Positions 9,121 to 17,837 of a stretch of DNA of 64,000 nucleotides are shown piece after piece. Positions within the stretch are counted from its first letter, which is position 1, and each line of letters begins with the position of its first letter. Made by a program: the position numbers and the translations under genes. Under the pieces are notes generated by a model. The model was not told the origin of the DNA and made no database searches. It saw only the letters and a program-made list of their open reading frames with translations. This DNA is from Synechococcus sp. KORDI-49 (GTDB taxonomy: Bacteria > Cyanobacteriota > Cyanobacteriia > PCC-6307 > Cyanobiaceae): contig NZ_CP006270.1 of the NCBI RefSeq assembly GCF_000737575.1, forward strand, positions 2,235,163 to 2,299,162. Direction: 5' to 3'.

Positions 9121-10759
9121 GAAGATGCTGTTCGGCCCGATGCGGCTCACCCCAGCGGATTTCGCCGCCGCGATGACGCACCGTGCCTGGGCCGGCTCCC
9201 GGGATGCGTTGCAGCTGCATGGTCGGCACCATCACAACCGCAACCCGGCTGTTGCCGCGCGCACGACTGAAGTGAGCGGCCAGATCCGTGGCGAGTGTCA
9301 GATCGCCGTCCTCGGGCAGACCGCTGGAGGCCTTCAGGACCACATGGCTTCCCGGGCACTCCTGGGCATGGAACCAAAGGTCACCACTGCGCGCCTGGCG
9401 CAGACTGATCCAGTCATTCTGGCGATGGTTTCGCCCCACCTGAATCAGCAGGCCTCCAGGTGAAACCAGCTCCAGCGGCTGCGGCGTGCTCTGACGCTGC
9501 TGGCGCCGCTCCTGCTGGCGGCCTCCGGGATTGAGCAGCTCCTCCAGTTCGCTGCGCAGCTCCTGCAGCGCTGTCAACCGTGGCGCGACCTCCTGCCAAT
9601 GGGCGATCTGCAGGTCTTCGATGAAGGCCTCACTGCCATTGATCAGATCCAGCCGCCGCCGGTGGTGGGTGAGACGTTCCTCCAGAACGGCCACTGATCG
9701 GCGCAGCTTGCGGGCACGCCGATACAGCTTCTGAGCCTGCTCCACCTGCTCCCGGCTGGGGGATGGCAGGCAGAGCAGTGCATCGGCCTGCTGCTGCAGG
9801 TCGTCGCTTCCCGCCGTGGCTGCCCGCCGCTGCATCTGGTCCTCCAGGGCGAGCTCCTCCTTGCCGCGCCACCGCTCGAGGCGCTGGCGCACTTCATCAC
9901 TTCTCCGGCTGAGGGCTCGCTGGTCCAGCTGCTCCCGGTACCAGCGTCCAAGCACCAGGGCCAGGCCGGGCTCCCCGCTGTCCTGGCCTGTTCCCCACAC
10001 CCGATACCGGCCGTCCTCCTGCAGCTGCAACCGAAAGGATTCCTGCTCCAGAGCTTTCAGCCAGCACTGCCAGGAGCGGTGCAACTGCTGCCACTGATCC
10101 GGTTCCAGATCCTGCACGCCGGAATCCGCCAGGCTTCCCGCCAGCTGTCGAATCAGAGGTGGACTGATCCCCTGATAACTCTGCTGAAGGGCTTTGCGGA
10201 GCGGGACCGGCAGCAGTTGCAGACGCTCCCGCCAGCGCTCGTCGGATTCCTGCGGATCCGGAGGCTGACCCTGAAGCGGTGGTGGTGGTGCGTATGCGTC
10301 GCCGGTCCCGATCGGACGTACCCGTGACTGGTGATCGCGCACCTGTCTGCCCAGAGTGATGACCTGTCGCTGGTCATCAAGCAGCAGCAGATTGCTGTGG
10401 CGACCCATCAGCTCGAGCACCAGCACCCGCTGCACCCGTTCCCCGGGGCGTGCCGCCAGACGGAACTCCACAACCCGCTCGAAACCAGGCTGGTGCAGCT
10501 CCACGAGGGCCAGCTGGCGCAGGCTGTGCTGCAGCTGCTGGGCCAGCGTGCTGCCAGCCCCCTGTCTTGCCGGAGGGGGGATCTGGATCAGATGCGGAGC
10601 CTCCGCCAGCCAGCTCAGCTCGACCCAGGTCATGCCACTGAGGCTGCGGAAGCCGAGCTGCAGGCGAGCGGCATCAGGCTGCTGCGCCTTTTCGAAACGG
10701 CTTGGCACAAGTTGTCGGCGCAGATCCCACAGCACGGCCCTGAGGCTGGTGAGATCCAT
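9080..10759 (-). CDS. rqcH: RqcH/NFACT-family ribosome quality control protein
   Basis: A 559-residue NFACT protein (older name: fibronectin-binding protein A homologue). In bacteria RqcH binds obstructed 50S subunits with peptidyl-tRNA and recruits tRNA-Ala to add C-terminal alanine tails. Seen here are the N-terminal [17 protein letters not shown], the block [12 protein letters not shown], coiled-coil helices in the middle and the C-terminal NFACT-R domain ([19 protein letters not shown]...[17 protein letters not shown]). At the position of the catalytically important DR pair it reads FERVVEF, Glu instead of Asp (residue 94). The start ATG at 10759 was chosen from homology; it is divergent from gmk. 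Confidence 0.9.
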   Translation of the reverse strand: MDLTSLRAVLWDLRRQLVPSRFEKAQQPDAARLQLGFRSLSGMTWVELSWLAEAPHLIQIPPPARQGAGSTLAQQLQHSLRQLALVELHQPGFERVVEFRLAARPGERVQRVLVLELMGRHSNLLLLDDQRQVITLGRQVRDHQSRVRPIGTGDAYAPPPPLQGQPPDPQESDERWRERLQLLPVPLRKALQQSYQGISPPLIRQLAGSLADSGVQDLEPDQWQQLHRSWQCWLKALEQESFRLQLQEDGRYRVWGTGQDSGEPGLALVLGRWYREQLDQRALSRRSDEVRQRLERWRGKEELALEDQMQRRAATAGSDDLQQQADALLCLPSPSREQVEQAQKLYRRARKLRRSVAVLEERLTHHRRRLDLINGSEAFIEDLQIAHWQEVAPRLTALQELRSELEELLNPGGRQQERRQQRQSTPQPLELVSPGGLLIQVGRNHRQNDWISLRQARSGDLWFHAQECPGSHVVLKASSGLPEDGDLTLATDLAAHFSRARGNSRVAVVMVPTMQLQRIPGAGPGTVRHRGGEIRWGEPHRAEQHLHDSAASSLASTSV

Positions 10760-10835
10760 CAGCTGCAGGCTCGCCGCCGCCATCAGCTGGCATTCAGAGG
10801 TCTTCCTACTCTGCTGGCCGACGCAGATGCAGGGC

Positions 10836-11396
10836 ATGAGCGGCAGTCGTGGCGGCCTCACCGTGATCACCGGTCCCAGTGGAGTTGGGAAGGGGACTCT
10901 GGTCAGCCGTCTTCTGGAACGTCACCCCTCGGTGTGGTTGTCGGTTTCCGCCACAACCCGTGCTCCCCGTGAGGGGGAACAGGACGGCGTCAACTACTTC
11001 TTCCATACCAGGGATCAATTCGATGCCCTTGTGACCCAGGGGGGACTGCTGGAATGGGCTGAATTCGCCGGCAACTGTTACGGCACCCCTCGCGCGCCTG
11101 TCGAGGAGCAGCTGGCGAGTGGCCGGGCGGTGCTGCTGGAGATCGAACTGGAGGGGGCCCGTCAGGTGCGGCGCAGTTTCCCGAGCGGGTTTCAGATCTT
11201 TCTGGCGCCGCCAAGCTTCTCGGAACTGGAGCGTCGCATCCGTGGCCGCGGCACGGATGCAGAGGATGCCATTCGTCGTCGGCTGGCCAGAGCTGAGCAG
11301 GAGCTGAAGGCTCAGGATGAGTTCGATGCCGTGGTGATCAACGACGCTCTCGACACGGCTCTTGCCGAGCTGGAGCGACTGATGGGTCTCAGCTGA
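10836..11396 (+). CDS. gmk: Guanylate kinase
   Basis: A 186-residue P-loop kinase converting GMP and ATP to GDP and ADP. The sequence begins [22 protein letters not shown] with an intact Walker A, followed by the GMP-binding block [19 protein letters not shown] and [12 protein letters not shown]. Length is normal for bacterial Gmk. The frame is open far upstream, but the family start is at the ATG at 10836 (an ATG three codons earlier is equally possible). It ends just before a hairpin that also terminates psaJ from the other strand. Confidence 0.97.
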   Translation: MSGSRGGLTVITGPSGVGKGTLVSRLLERHPSVWLSVSATTRAPREGEQDGVNYFFHTRDQFDALVTQGGLLEWAEFAGNCYGTPRAPVEEQLASGRAVLLEIELEGARQVRRSFPSGFQIFLAPPSFSELERRIRGRGTDAEDAIRRRLARAEQELKAQDEFDAVVINDALDTALAELERLMGLS

Positions 11397-11398
11397 CA

Positions 11399-11424
11399 GC
11401 AAAAAAGGGGCCCAGGGGCCCCTT
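11399..11424 (-). terminator. Rho-independent terminator of psaF-psaJ
   Basis: An 8-bp GC-rich stem (AAGGGGCC / GGCCCCTT, loop CAGG, 11405-11424) is followed on the minus strand by a run of six T (11401-11406). It lies 22 bases after the psaJ stop on the minus strand and 3 bases after the gmk stop on the plus strand. The T-run position supports function for psaFJ; for gmk it would work only as a hairpin without a U-tract. Confidence 0.85.
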
Positions 11425-11445
11425 CCGTAGGGATCTAGACGTCGA

Positions 11446-11565
11446 TCAACCCAGAGGGTGGAAGAGGAGGTCAGGGAAGAATCGGTTCCACTCGATCAGG
11501 ATTCCGGCGGTCAGCGTGAACCAGATGGCGGCGACGACAGGAGCGGTGGTGAGGAATTTCTGCAT
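11446..11565 (-). CDS. psaJ: Photosystem I subunit IX (PsaJ)
   Basis: A 39-residue single-helix photosystem I subunit: it starts [20 protein letters not shown] and ends [12 protein letters not shown]. PsaJ lies beside PsaF in the thylakoid photosystem I complex and helps keep PsaF and peripheral chlorophylls in place. It begins 32 bases after the psaF stop on the same strand, the usual psaF-psaJ operon, and is followed by a strong hairpin terminator. Confidence 0.97.
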   Translation of the reverse strand: MQKFLTTAPVVAAIWFTLTAGILIEWNRFFPDLLFHPLG

Positions 11566-11597
11566 GAGTTCGGTAAGGGGTGGTGTCGGGATCTGAA

Positions 11598-12074
11598 TCA
11601 GCGGGGGGAGACGGTGACCTTGTTGTCGTCCTCCAGCAGTTTTCCGCTGGTGAACTCGCCGAAGGCGGCCAGAGGCCAGGTGGCGGCGGCCAGAAGACTC
11701 TTGAGGGCGATGGAGAGATCGATCTGGATCTCATTCATGGCGGCGTTCTTGCCACGGGTGGCCTTCAGGTATTCCCGACCGGCCCAGCCGATGCAGCCAG
11801 CCACGTAGAGAAACATGATGCCGGGATAGACGAAGTCGCCTGCATGGCTCCAGCGTCCGTCAACGATCAGGTGGGGCAGGCCGTCTTCACCGCAGGAGGC
11901 CTGGCTGTACATCTCAAAGCGGGCCTTGGCCTGTGGGGTGTCGGCAGCAGCGGCTCGCTGCTGGAAGCGGGCGCTTTCTGAGCAGGGCGTCAGACCGGCC
12001 ACATCCGCCTTGGCGACGGGGGCGAAGCCGAACACCAGGAGGGCCGAAAGCACAACGGCGAAGAGACGACGCAT
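11598..12074 (-). CDS. psaF: Photosystem I subunit III (PsaF)
   Basis: A 158-residue photosystem I subunit with a cleavable signal peptide ([23 protein letters not shown]) for lumenal targeting. The mature part starts [18 protein letters not shown] and has [33 protein letters not shown], conserved in PsaF, then a C-terminal hydrophobic segment. In plants PsaF docks plastocyanin; in cyanobacteria that role is weaker. The frame remains open far upstream over tsaD, but the ATG at 12074 gives the canonical signal peptide. It is divergent from tsaD with 78 bases between the starts. Confidence 0.97.
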   Translation of the reverse strand: MRRLFAVVLSALLVFGFAPVAKADVAGLTPCSESARFQQRAAAADTPQAKARFEMYSQASCGEDGLPHLIVDGRWSHAGDFVYPGIMFLYVAGCIGWAGREYLKATRGKNAAMNEIQIDLSIALKSLLAAATWPLAAFGEFTSGKLLEDDNKVTVSPR

Positions 12075-12152
12075 CGGATCGATTCCTGTGTGGTTAGTTG
12101 CCCAAGGGGGCAGGATGTCACTTGCGGACAGTAGGGGAGGGTCCTGACCACC

Positions 12153-13226
12153 ATGACCTCGGTGCTGGCCCTCGAAACAAGTTGTGACGAGTCGGCCGCG
12201 GCGATCGTCACGCGGAGCGAGAACGGAGTTGTGGAGGTCCGTTCCTCTCGGATCGCCTCCCAGGTCGAGGAGCACGCGCAATGGGGTGGTGTCGTCCCTG
12301 AGATTGCATCGCGCCGCCACGTGGAAGCTCTGCCGCAGCTGATTGAAGCCGTTGTCACCGACAGCGGGATCGGCTTCGATCAGCTCGACGCCGTGGCCGC
12401 GACGGTCACGCCCGGCCTGGCCGGAGCGCTGATGGTGGCTTCCGTCACCGGCCGCACCCTTGCGGCCCTGCACGATCGCCCCTTCCTCGCCATCCATCAC
12501 CTCGAGGGGCATCTGGCCTCCGTGCAGCTGAGTGAGCTGGCTCCGCGTCCCCCTTATCTGGTGTTGCTTGTCAGCGGAGGCCACACCGAGCTGATCCAGG
12601 TCGATCAGACAGGTGCCATGGACCGTCTGGCCCGCAGCCATGACGATGCGGCCGGTGAGGCCTTCGATAAGGTCGCCCGCCTGCTCGGGCTCGGATACCC
12701 CGGAGGACCGGCGATCCAGGAGCTGGCCACCGACGGTGACGCCTCCCGCTTCGCTCTGCCGAAGGGTCGTATCTCGCTTCCGGGAGGCGGGTTTCACCCC
12801 TACGACTTCTCCTTCAGCGGTCTGAAGACGGCGATGCTGCGCAGCGTGCAGACGCTTCGGGCATCGGGGGAACCTCTGCCGCTCGCCGATCTCGCCGCCA
12901 GCTTCGAGGCCGTGGTCGCTGATGTGCTGGTGGAACGCAGCCTGCGCTGTGCCCGGGATCATGGGCTTCAACGTCTTGTGATGGTCGGAGGGGTTGCCGC
13001 CAACCGTCGGCTTCGCCTGAAGATGCAGGAAAGGGCAAAGGCCGTCGGGGTTTCGATCTCCATCGCTCCGCTGGCCTACTGCACCGACAACGCGGCGATG
13101 ATCGGAGCCGCTGCGCTGGAGCGTCTGTCCAGGGGGCGGCGGTTCAGTTCTCCTGAGACCGGCGTTTCGGCCCGCTGGCCACTGCAGCGCGCCGATGAGC
13201 TCTACGGAGACGTGCCGGCTTTCTGA
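12153..13226 (+). CDS. tsaD: tRNA N6-threonylcarbamoyladenosine transferase (TsaD)
   Basis: A 357-residue ASKHA-fold enzyme that transfers threonylcarbamoyl to A37 of ANN-decoding tRNAs together with TsaB and TsaE. The sequence shows [16 protein letters not shown] at the N-terminus, the metal-binding HHLEGHLAS near residues 111-119, VSGGHTELI, and [10 protein letters not shown] near the end. Length is typical. Older annotations call it a glycoprotease (Gcp). It is divergent from psaF and is followed after 36 bases by the Hli gene. Confidence 0.97.
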   Translation: MTSVLALETSCDESAAAIVTRSENGVVEVRSSRIASQVEEHAQWGGVVPEIASRRHVEALPQLIEAVVTDSGIGFDQLDAVAATVTPGLAGALMVASVTGRTLAALHDRPFLAIHHLEGHLASVQLSELAPRPPYLVLLVSGGHTELIQVDQTGAMDRLARSHDDAAGEAFDKVARLLGLGYPGGPAIQELATDGDASRFALPKGRISLPGGGFHPYDFSFSGLKTAMLRSVQTLRASGEPLPLADLAASFEAVVADVLVERSLRCARDHGLQRLVMVGGVAANRRLRLKMQERAKAVGVSISIAPLAYCTDNAAMIGAAALERLSRGRRFSSPETGVSARWPLQRADELYGDVPAF

Positions 13227-13262
13227 AGAATCCCCTTAAGGTGGCGCAAACGTTCCATCCCC

Positions 13263-13433
13263 ATGGCGGAACAGACCGGCAACGCGACGCAGGAACCTGT
13301 CGGTTCCGATGAACTGAACGCCTGGCGCCGAGGTTTCACACCTCAGGCGGAGATCTGGAACGGTCGCCTCGCGATGATCGGTCTCTCGGCAGGCATCGCG
13401 GTGCTGCTGCTGGTGCGCCTGTTCGGAGCCTGA
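13263..13433 (+). CDS. High-light-inducible protein (Hli/Scp, one-helix chlorophyll-binding)
   Basis: A 56-residue protein ending in one membrane helix with the chlorophyll-binding Hli motif AEIWNGRLAMIGLSAGIAV (ExxNGRLAMxG). Hli proteins bind chlorophyll and carotenoid, associate with photosystem assembly intermediates and are induced by high light and other stresses. The N-terminus (MAEQTGNATQEPVGSDELNA) is soluble and divergent. It lies 36 bases behind tsaD on the same strand and 4 bases from the end of pilT. Confidence 0.95.
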   Translation: MAEQTGNATQEPVGSDELNAWRRGFTPQAEIWNGRLAMIGLSAGIAVLLLVRLFGA

Positions 13434-13437
13434 TGGT

Positions 13438-14577
13438 TCAGCTGCGCCCTCGGAGGGCCTGAGCCAGTTCGTTCGGCCTGAGGCTCACGGCAACCGCCTG
13501 TTCAGCCTCCACACGTCCTGCCTCGACCAGAACCTGCAGCGATTGATTGGTGGTCACCATTCCGTCGAACCCGCTGCGCTCCATGATTTCCTCGACTTCA
13601 TCGAGAGCGCCCCGCTGGATGTAGTCCTTGCAGGCGTCTGTGTTGATCAGGATGTCGTGGAACGCCGCACGCTTGCCATCCGTGGTGCGGATCAGCCCCT
13701 GGGCAATCACCCCGAGCAACGACTCGGAGAGAGACCGACGAATGCTGTCCTGCTCTTCGGGCGGGAACATGCCCAGCACCCGTTCCACCGTCTTGACCGC
13801 CGAATTGGTGTGCAGAGTGCCGAACACCAGGTGACCGGTCTGGGAAGCCTCCAGAGCCGTGGAGAGGGTTTCCCGGTCGCGGATCTCGCCGACCAGGATC
13901 ACGTCAGGGTCCTCCCTCAGCGCGGCCCGCAGGGCGTTGTGGAACTTCAGGGTGTGCAATCCCACCTCCCGATGCCGGATCAGTGATCTCCGGCTTTCGT
14001 GCACGAATTCCACGGGGTCCTCAATCGTGAGGATGTGACGGGTTTCGTTGCGATTGATCCAGTCGATCATCGCTGCCAGGGTCGTGCTCTTGCCGGACCC
14101 GGTGGGGCCGGTCACCAGGATCAGCCCCTTTGGACGCCCCGCCAGCTCCTGCAGGATCGTCGGCAGGTTCAGCTGCTCCATGGTGAGGATCGTCTGGGGG
14201 ATCAGCCGCAGCACCATCGCCGGTCCCCGCAGTGAATCCAGCAGGTTGATCCTGACCCTCACGAACGGAAAGGCATGGGAGCCGTCGAACTCCTTCTCCC
14301 GGAAAAAGGCATCGATCTGCTGCGGCGAGAGGATCTCCCCCAGCCAGCGTTGAAACACGCTCTGATCGGTGACCGGCCAGTCTGTCTGCTGCATCTCGCC
14401 ACGAGCCCGGTACCGGGGAGATTCCCCGACACCGAGATGCACATCGGAATGACCTTCCTCATGGGCCACTCGCACGATCGCTTCCAGGCTGGGGGATCCG
14501 TCCGTGGCTGCCGCCGGTGCGCTCGAGGTGACCGCAGGCCGCGGCGGAAAGCTGGGAGGAAAGACGGGCTGAGCCAC
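13438..14577 (-). CDS. pilT: PilT twitching-motility ATPase
   Basis: A secretion-type hexameric ATPase, the retraction motor of type IV pili. Read from the sequence: Walker A GLILVTGPTGSGKSTTLAAM, Asp box HILTIEDPVEFVH, Walker B LREDPDVILVGEIRDRET, His box LVFGTLHTNSAVKTVERV. The GTG at 14577 (379 residues, starting AQPVFPPSFPP) was preferred because the longer ATG at 14649 would overlap the start of the divergent wecB. No other pilus gene is in the window. In picocyanobacteria pili relate to surface interaction or DNA uptake; the role here is unknown. Confidence 0.92.
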   Translation of the reverse strand: MAQPVFPPSFPPRPAVTSSAPAAATDGSPSLEAIVRVAHEEGHSDVHLGVGESPRYRARGEMQQTDWPVTDQSVFQRWLGEILSPQQIDAFFREKEFDGSHAFPFVRVRINLLDSLRGPAMVLRLIPQTILTMEQLNLPTILQELAGRPKGLILVTGPTGSGKSTTLAAMIDWINRNETRHILTIEDPVEFVHESRRSLIRHREVGLHTLKFHNALRAALREDPDVILVGEIRDRETLSTALEASQTGHLVFGTLHTNSAVKTVERVLGMFPPEEQDSIRRSLSESLLGVIAQGLIRTTDGKRAAFHDILINTDACKDYIQRGALDEVEEIMERSGFDGMVTTNQSLQVLVEAGRVEAEQAVAVSLRPNELAQALRGRS

Positions 14578-14647
14578 GGCAACACCGTTCCGGTGTCTCA
14601 AGGATGCCGACAAACGCCCGTAAGATCCGCACGAACCGTCGACCGTC

Positions 14648-15760
14648 ATGGCTGATCAGCCTCGGGTCACGATCGTTCTGGGCACCCGCCCGGAGGCGAT
14701 CAAGCTGGCACCCGTGATCCGCACATTTCAGGCCTGCGAGGCTCTGCGCACCCGGGTGGTGCTCACCGGTCAGCATCGCGAGATGGTGACGCAGGTGATG
14801 GATCTGTTCGGTCTCAAGGCAGATCGTGATCTGGATCTGATGGCCCCCCGTCAGACGCTCACCCATGTGACCTGTGCTGCCCTGAACGGCCTGCGGGATG
14901 ACTTCCAGGCATATCCGCCTCAGCTGGTGCTGGTGCAGGGGGATACAACGACGGCATTCGCTGCCGGACTGGCGGCCTTCTACGAGCAGATCCCCGTCGG
15001 TCACGTGGAAGCCGGCCTGCGCACCGACAACCTGCTCGACCCCTTCCCGGAGGAGGCGAACCGTCGACTGATCTCCCAGATCGCCAGCCTCCATTTCGCC
15101 CCGACGCCCAAGGCGGAGCTGAATCTGCAGGCCTCGGGTGTCGTGGGGCGCGTCAGTGTCACCGGGAACACGGTCATCGATGCACTGCTGCTGATGGCGG
15201 AATCGGCCCCCGATGTCTGTTTCGACGGGCTCGACTGGCAGACCCAGCGCGTGATCCTCGCCACGGTTCATCGACGGGAGAACTGGGGCGATCGCCTCAG
15301 GGACATCGCCAGCGGGATGCTTCAGGTGCTTGATCGCCATCCCGATACCGCCCTGCTGCTACCGCTTCATCGCAATCCGACCGTGCGGGAACCACTGCGG
15401 GAGATGCTCGGGGATCACCCCCGCGTGGTGCTGACGGAGCCGTTGGATTACGACCGACTGGTGGCGGCCATGAGGGGCTGCACGCTGCTGCTCACTGACT
15501 CCGGAGGCCTGCAGGAAGAAGCGCCTGCTCTTGGCAAGCCGGTTCTGGTGCTGCGCCGGACCACGGAACGCCCCGAGGCGGTGGAAGCGGGAACAGCCCG
15601 CTTGGTTGGAACCGAGCCCTCCGCCATCCTGGAAGAGGCCTCCCGTCTCCTTGACGATGCCGATGCCTACGGAGCGATGTCGCGGGCGGTCAATCCCTTC
15701 GGGGACGGCCAGGCCAGCGTCAGAATCCTGTCTCTCTGCCGCGAGCATCTCGGCGTCTGA
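14648..15760 (+). CDS. wecB: UDP-N-acetylglucosamine 2-epimerase (non-hydrolysing)
   Basis: A 370-residue GT-B-fold epimerase interconverting UDP-GlcNAc and UDP-ManNAc for surface polysaccharides. Conserved blocks are VLGTRPEAIKLAPVI, LVQGDTTTAFAAGLAAFY, HVEAGLRTDN...PFPEEANRRL, VTGNTVIDALL and TDSGGLQEEAPALGKPVLVLR. Length is normal. It is first in a plus-strand chain in which each gene overlaps the next (DUF1643 protein, small unknown, antiporter). No glycan-assembly genes are adjacent, so the end polymer cannot be told. Confidence 0.95.
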   Translation: MADQPRVTIVLGTRPEAIKLAPVIRTFQACEALRTRVVLTGQHREMVTQVMDLFGLKADRDLDLMAPRQTLTHVTCAALNGLRDDFQAYPPQLVLVQGDTTTAFAAGLAAFYEQIPVGHVEAGLRTDNLLDPFPEEANRRLISQIASLHFAPTPKAELNLQASGVVGRVSVTGNTVIDALLLMAESAPDVCFDGLDWQTQRVILATVHRRENWGDRLRDIASGMLQVLDRHPDTALLLPLHRNPTVREPLREMLGDHPRVVLTEPLDYDRLVAAMRGCTLLLTDSGGLQEEAPALGKPVLVLRRTTERPEAVEAGTARLVGTEPSAILEEASRLLDDADAYGAMSRAVNPFGDGQASVRILSLCREHLGV

Positions 15761-16331
15761 GGCGTTCATCAGCGACGACGGTCACTACAGATGGTGGCTT
15801 CGCAGGCGCTGGGAGCAGGGGGATGGCCTGCTGCTGTTCATCGGCCTGAATCCCTCGCGGGCAGATGGCCGCCGCGATGACCCCACCCTGCGGCGACTGA
15901 TCGGTTTCGCCCGGGGGTGGGGCTACCGGGAGCTTCTGGTGCTCAACCTGTTCGCTCGGATCTCTCCATCGCCGGCGGCGCTGCGCCGCGTCCAGGATCC
16001 TGTCGGGGCCAGGAATGATGCCGTGCTGGAGCAGTGGTGCTCAGGCTGGACGCAGCGGCCTGAATGGGATCTCTGGTGCGGTTGGGGGGCCGGTGGATGC
16101 TGGCGGCACCGGGATCAGGCCGTGCGTTCCCTGTTGCTGCCCTGCATGGCGGAACGGCAGAGATGTCATCCGACGGCGTCGGGCCCGTTGACCATCGCTC
16201 TCACCCGGGGCGGTCATCCCCGCCATCCCCTCTATTCACCGTCCCAGGCTGTGCTCAAGCCGTTCGCCTGGGCAGAGGCCCAGATCATCCGTCATCCTGA
16301 GACCACCTCCGCGGTCCGACGACCTCGCTGA
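15663..16331 (+). CDS. DUF1643 domain protein
   Basis: A DUF1643-type protein recognised from ISDDGHYRWWLRR, LLLFIGLNPSRADGRRDDPTLRRLIGFARGWGY and the Trp/Gly-rich middle. The family has no established biochemical function. The only standard in-frame starts near the domain are ATGs at 15657 and 15663, inside the end of wecB, giving an overlap of about 100 bases in another frame and a 37-residue N-terminal leader not typical of the family. A non-standard start nearer 15760 is possible. Its TGA overlaps the ATG of the next gene by one base. Confidence 0.75.
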   Translation: MPTERCRGRSIPSGTARPASESCLSAASISASEAFISDDGHYRWWLRRRWEQGDGLLLFIGLNPSRADGRRDDPTLRRLIGFARGWGYRELLVLNLFARISPSPAALRRVQDPVGARNDAVLEQWCSGWTQRPEWDLWCGWGAGGCWRHRDQAVRSLLLPCMAERQRCHPTASGPLTIALTRGGHPRHPLYSPSQAVLKPFAWAEAQIIRHPETTSAVRRPR

Positions 16332-16576
16332 TGCCCCGCAAACCCCGCCGCTACGCCGTGCATCTCCACCTGGTCGGCGGGCAGACCGAACGGGTCCACT
16401 TCCCCAAACTCGAGACCTTTCAGGAGTGGTACCAGGGCATCGTGAACGCGAGTGGTCAGGCCGGTTTCGTCAACGTTCCCATCAGTGATCTGGAGGGCGA
16501 GTATCTGGTGGTTCGTCCGGAAGCAGTGATCGGCGTCCGTGTTGAACCTCAGTTCTCCTCGGTCGATGACGCCTGA
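16331..16576 (+). CDS. Small conserved-looking protein of unknown function
   Basis: An 81-residue soluble protein, starting MPRKPRRYAVHLHLVGGQTERVHF, with predicted beta-rich content and no membrane segment. I do not recognise a named family. It is linked by a one-base stop/start overlap (TGATG) to the DUF1643 gene and by an 11-base overlap to the antiporter gene, so it is almost certainly translated from the same mRNA. The tight coupling and normal codon use argue that it is real. Confidence 0.7.
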   Translation: MPRKPRRYAVHLHLVGGQTERVHFPKLETFQEWYQGIVNASGQAGFVNVPISDLEGEYLVVRPEAVIGVRVEPQFSSVDDA

Positions 16577-17837
16577 ACGGCTTGGCCTGCTCTGGGGAGT
16601 GACCGTCTTCGCCGGCGCCGGGGCAAGGCTGCTGGCGGCTGTGTCCAAACTGCCTGGAGTGGTGCTGCTTCTGCTCTCCGGACTGCTGATCGGACGCTCC
16701 GGCCTCGGACTGGTGGAGCCGCTGGATCTGGGTTCCGGTCTGGGAACCGTGGTGGGGTTGCTGGTGAGCCTGGTGCTCTTCGATGGTGGACTCAACCTGC
16801 GTTTCCCTGGCGAGACGATCAAGACCACGGTGCAGCGGATCGCTGTTCTGCGCCTGCTGATCTCTCTGGGAGCGGGGCTCATGGCAGCTCACTGGCTGGC
16901 CGGATTGAACTGGTCAGTGGCTGCCGTGTTCAGTGCCATCGTCCTGGCCACAGGGCCGACGGTGGTGACGCCTCTGGTGCGTCAGATGCGTCTGGCCTCA
17001 CCGCTCGGGGACATTCTCGAGGCAGAGGGTCTCGTTCTGGAGCCGATCGGAGCGGTGCTGGCGCTGCTGCTGCTTGAGCTGGTGCTGGGGGATCTGCACG
17101 GCTGGCGGGAGCTGGTGGTCGGTCTGCTGCTGCGCCTCGGCGGCGGGGTGCTGATCGGTGCCGGTGTCGGCTGGCTGCTCTCGGAGATGCTGCGCCGGCT
17201 GAAACCCGATCAGGCGTCCGGTCTGCCGTTGCAGCTCACGCTGGGGATGCTGTTCCTGATGTACGGCGTCAGTGAATGGTTGCTGCCGGAATCCGCTCTG
17301 CCGGCCTCCGTCGCTGCCGGCATCGTCGTGGGCCGACGGCCAGCCACGAACACTGCGGATCTGGATGTTCTGATCCAGGAGCTGGCCCAGCTGGCGATCA
17401 CGATGCTGTTTCCCTTGCTGGCCGCAGACGTCTCCTGGGCGGAGTTGAGTCCTCTCGGCTGGGGCGGCATCAGCTGTGTCCTGGCCCTGATGCTGGTGGT
17501 GCGTCCGATCTCCGTGGGGGTGGCCACTGCCGGACTCCCTCTGAACGGTCGTCAGAGATTCTTCCTGGGCTGGCTTGCACCACGGGGCATCGTCACCGCG
17601 TCGGTGGCCTCGCTGTTCTCGATCCGCCTGGAACAGGCCGGGATCCTTGGGGCCGGCCGACTTCAGGGCCTTGTGTTCCTGACCATCCTGATGACGGTGG
17701 GTCTGCAGGGCTTGACGGCCCAGCCGCTTGCCCGGGCCCTTGGACTGATCGAGCCGGAGCCGGAGCCGGACGAACCCGTGGCCTCAGCTGAGACAGCGTT
17801 CAAGTCTGGGCAGGTCCTCGCCGATCCTGGCCAGTAG
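16566..17837 (+). CDS. NhaP/CPA-type sodium-proton antiporter
   Basis: A 423-residue polytopic protein with about 12 hydrophobic segments and a short acidic C-terminal tail ([14 protein letters not shown]). The blocks [59 protein letters not shown] and [20 protein letters not shown] are typical of monovalent cation:proton antiporters, which export Na+ for pH and salt homeostasis. In the ion-binding helix many family members have an Asp pair, while here it reads ATGPTVV, so ion specificity is uncertain. The ATG at 16566 overlaps the preceding gene; the 3' end overlaps gltX by 54 bases. Confidence 0.85.
   Translation: MTPERLGLLWGVTVFAGAGARLLAAVSKLPGVVLLLLSGLLIGRSGLGLVEPLDLGSGLGTVVGLLVSLVLFDGGLNLRFPGETIKTTVQRIAVLRLLISLGAGLMAAHWLAGLNWSVAAVFSAIVLATGPTVVTPLVRQMRLASPLGDILEAEGLVLEPIGAVLALLLLELVLGDLHGWRELVVGLLLRLGGGVLIGAGVGWLLSEMLRRLKPDQASGLPLQLTLGMLFLMYGVSEWLLPESALPASVAAGIVVGRRPATNTADLDVLIQELAQLAITMLFPLLAADVSWAELSPLGWGGISCVLALMLVVRPISVGVATAGLPLNGRQRFFLGWLAPRGIVTASVASLFSIRLEQAGILGAGRLQGLVFLTILMTVGLQGLTAQPLARALGLIEPEPEPDEPVASAETAFKSGQVLADPGQ

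Noticed and set aside
11598-12971. 457-codon frame extending psaF upstream
   Set aside because: The upstream part is the complement of tsaD; psaF has a standard signal peptide from the ATG at 12074.
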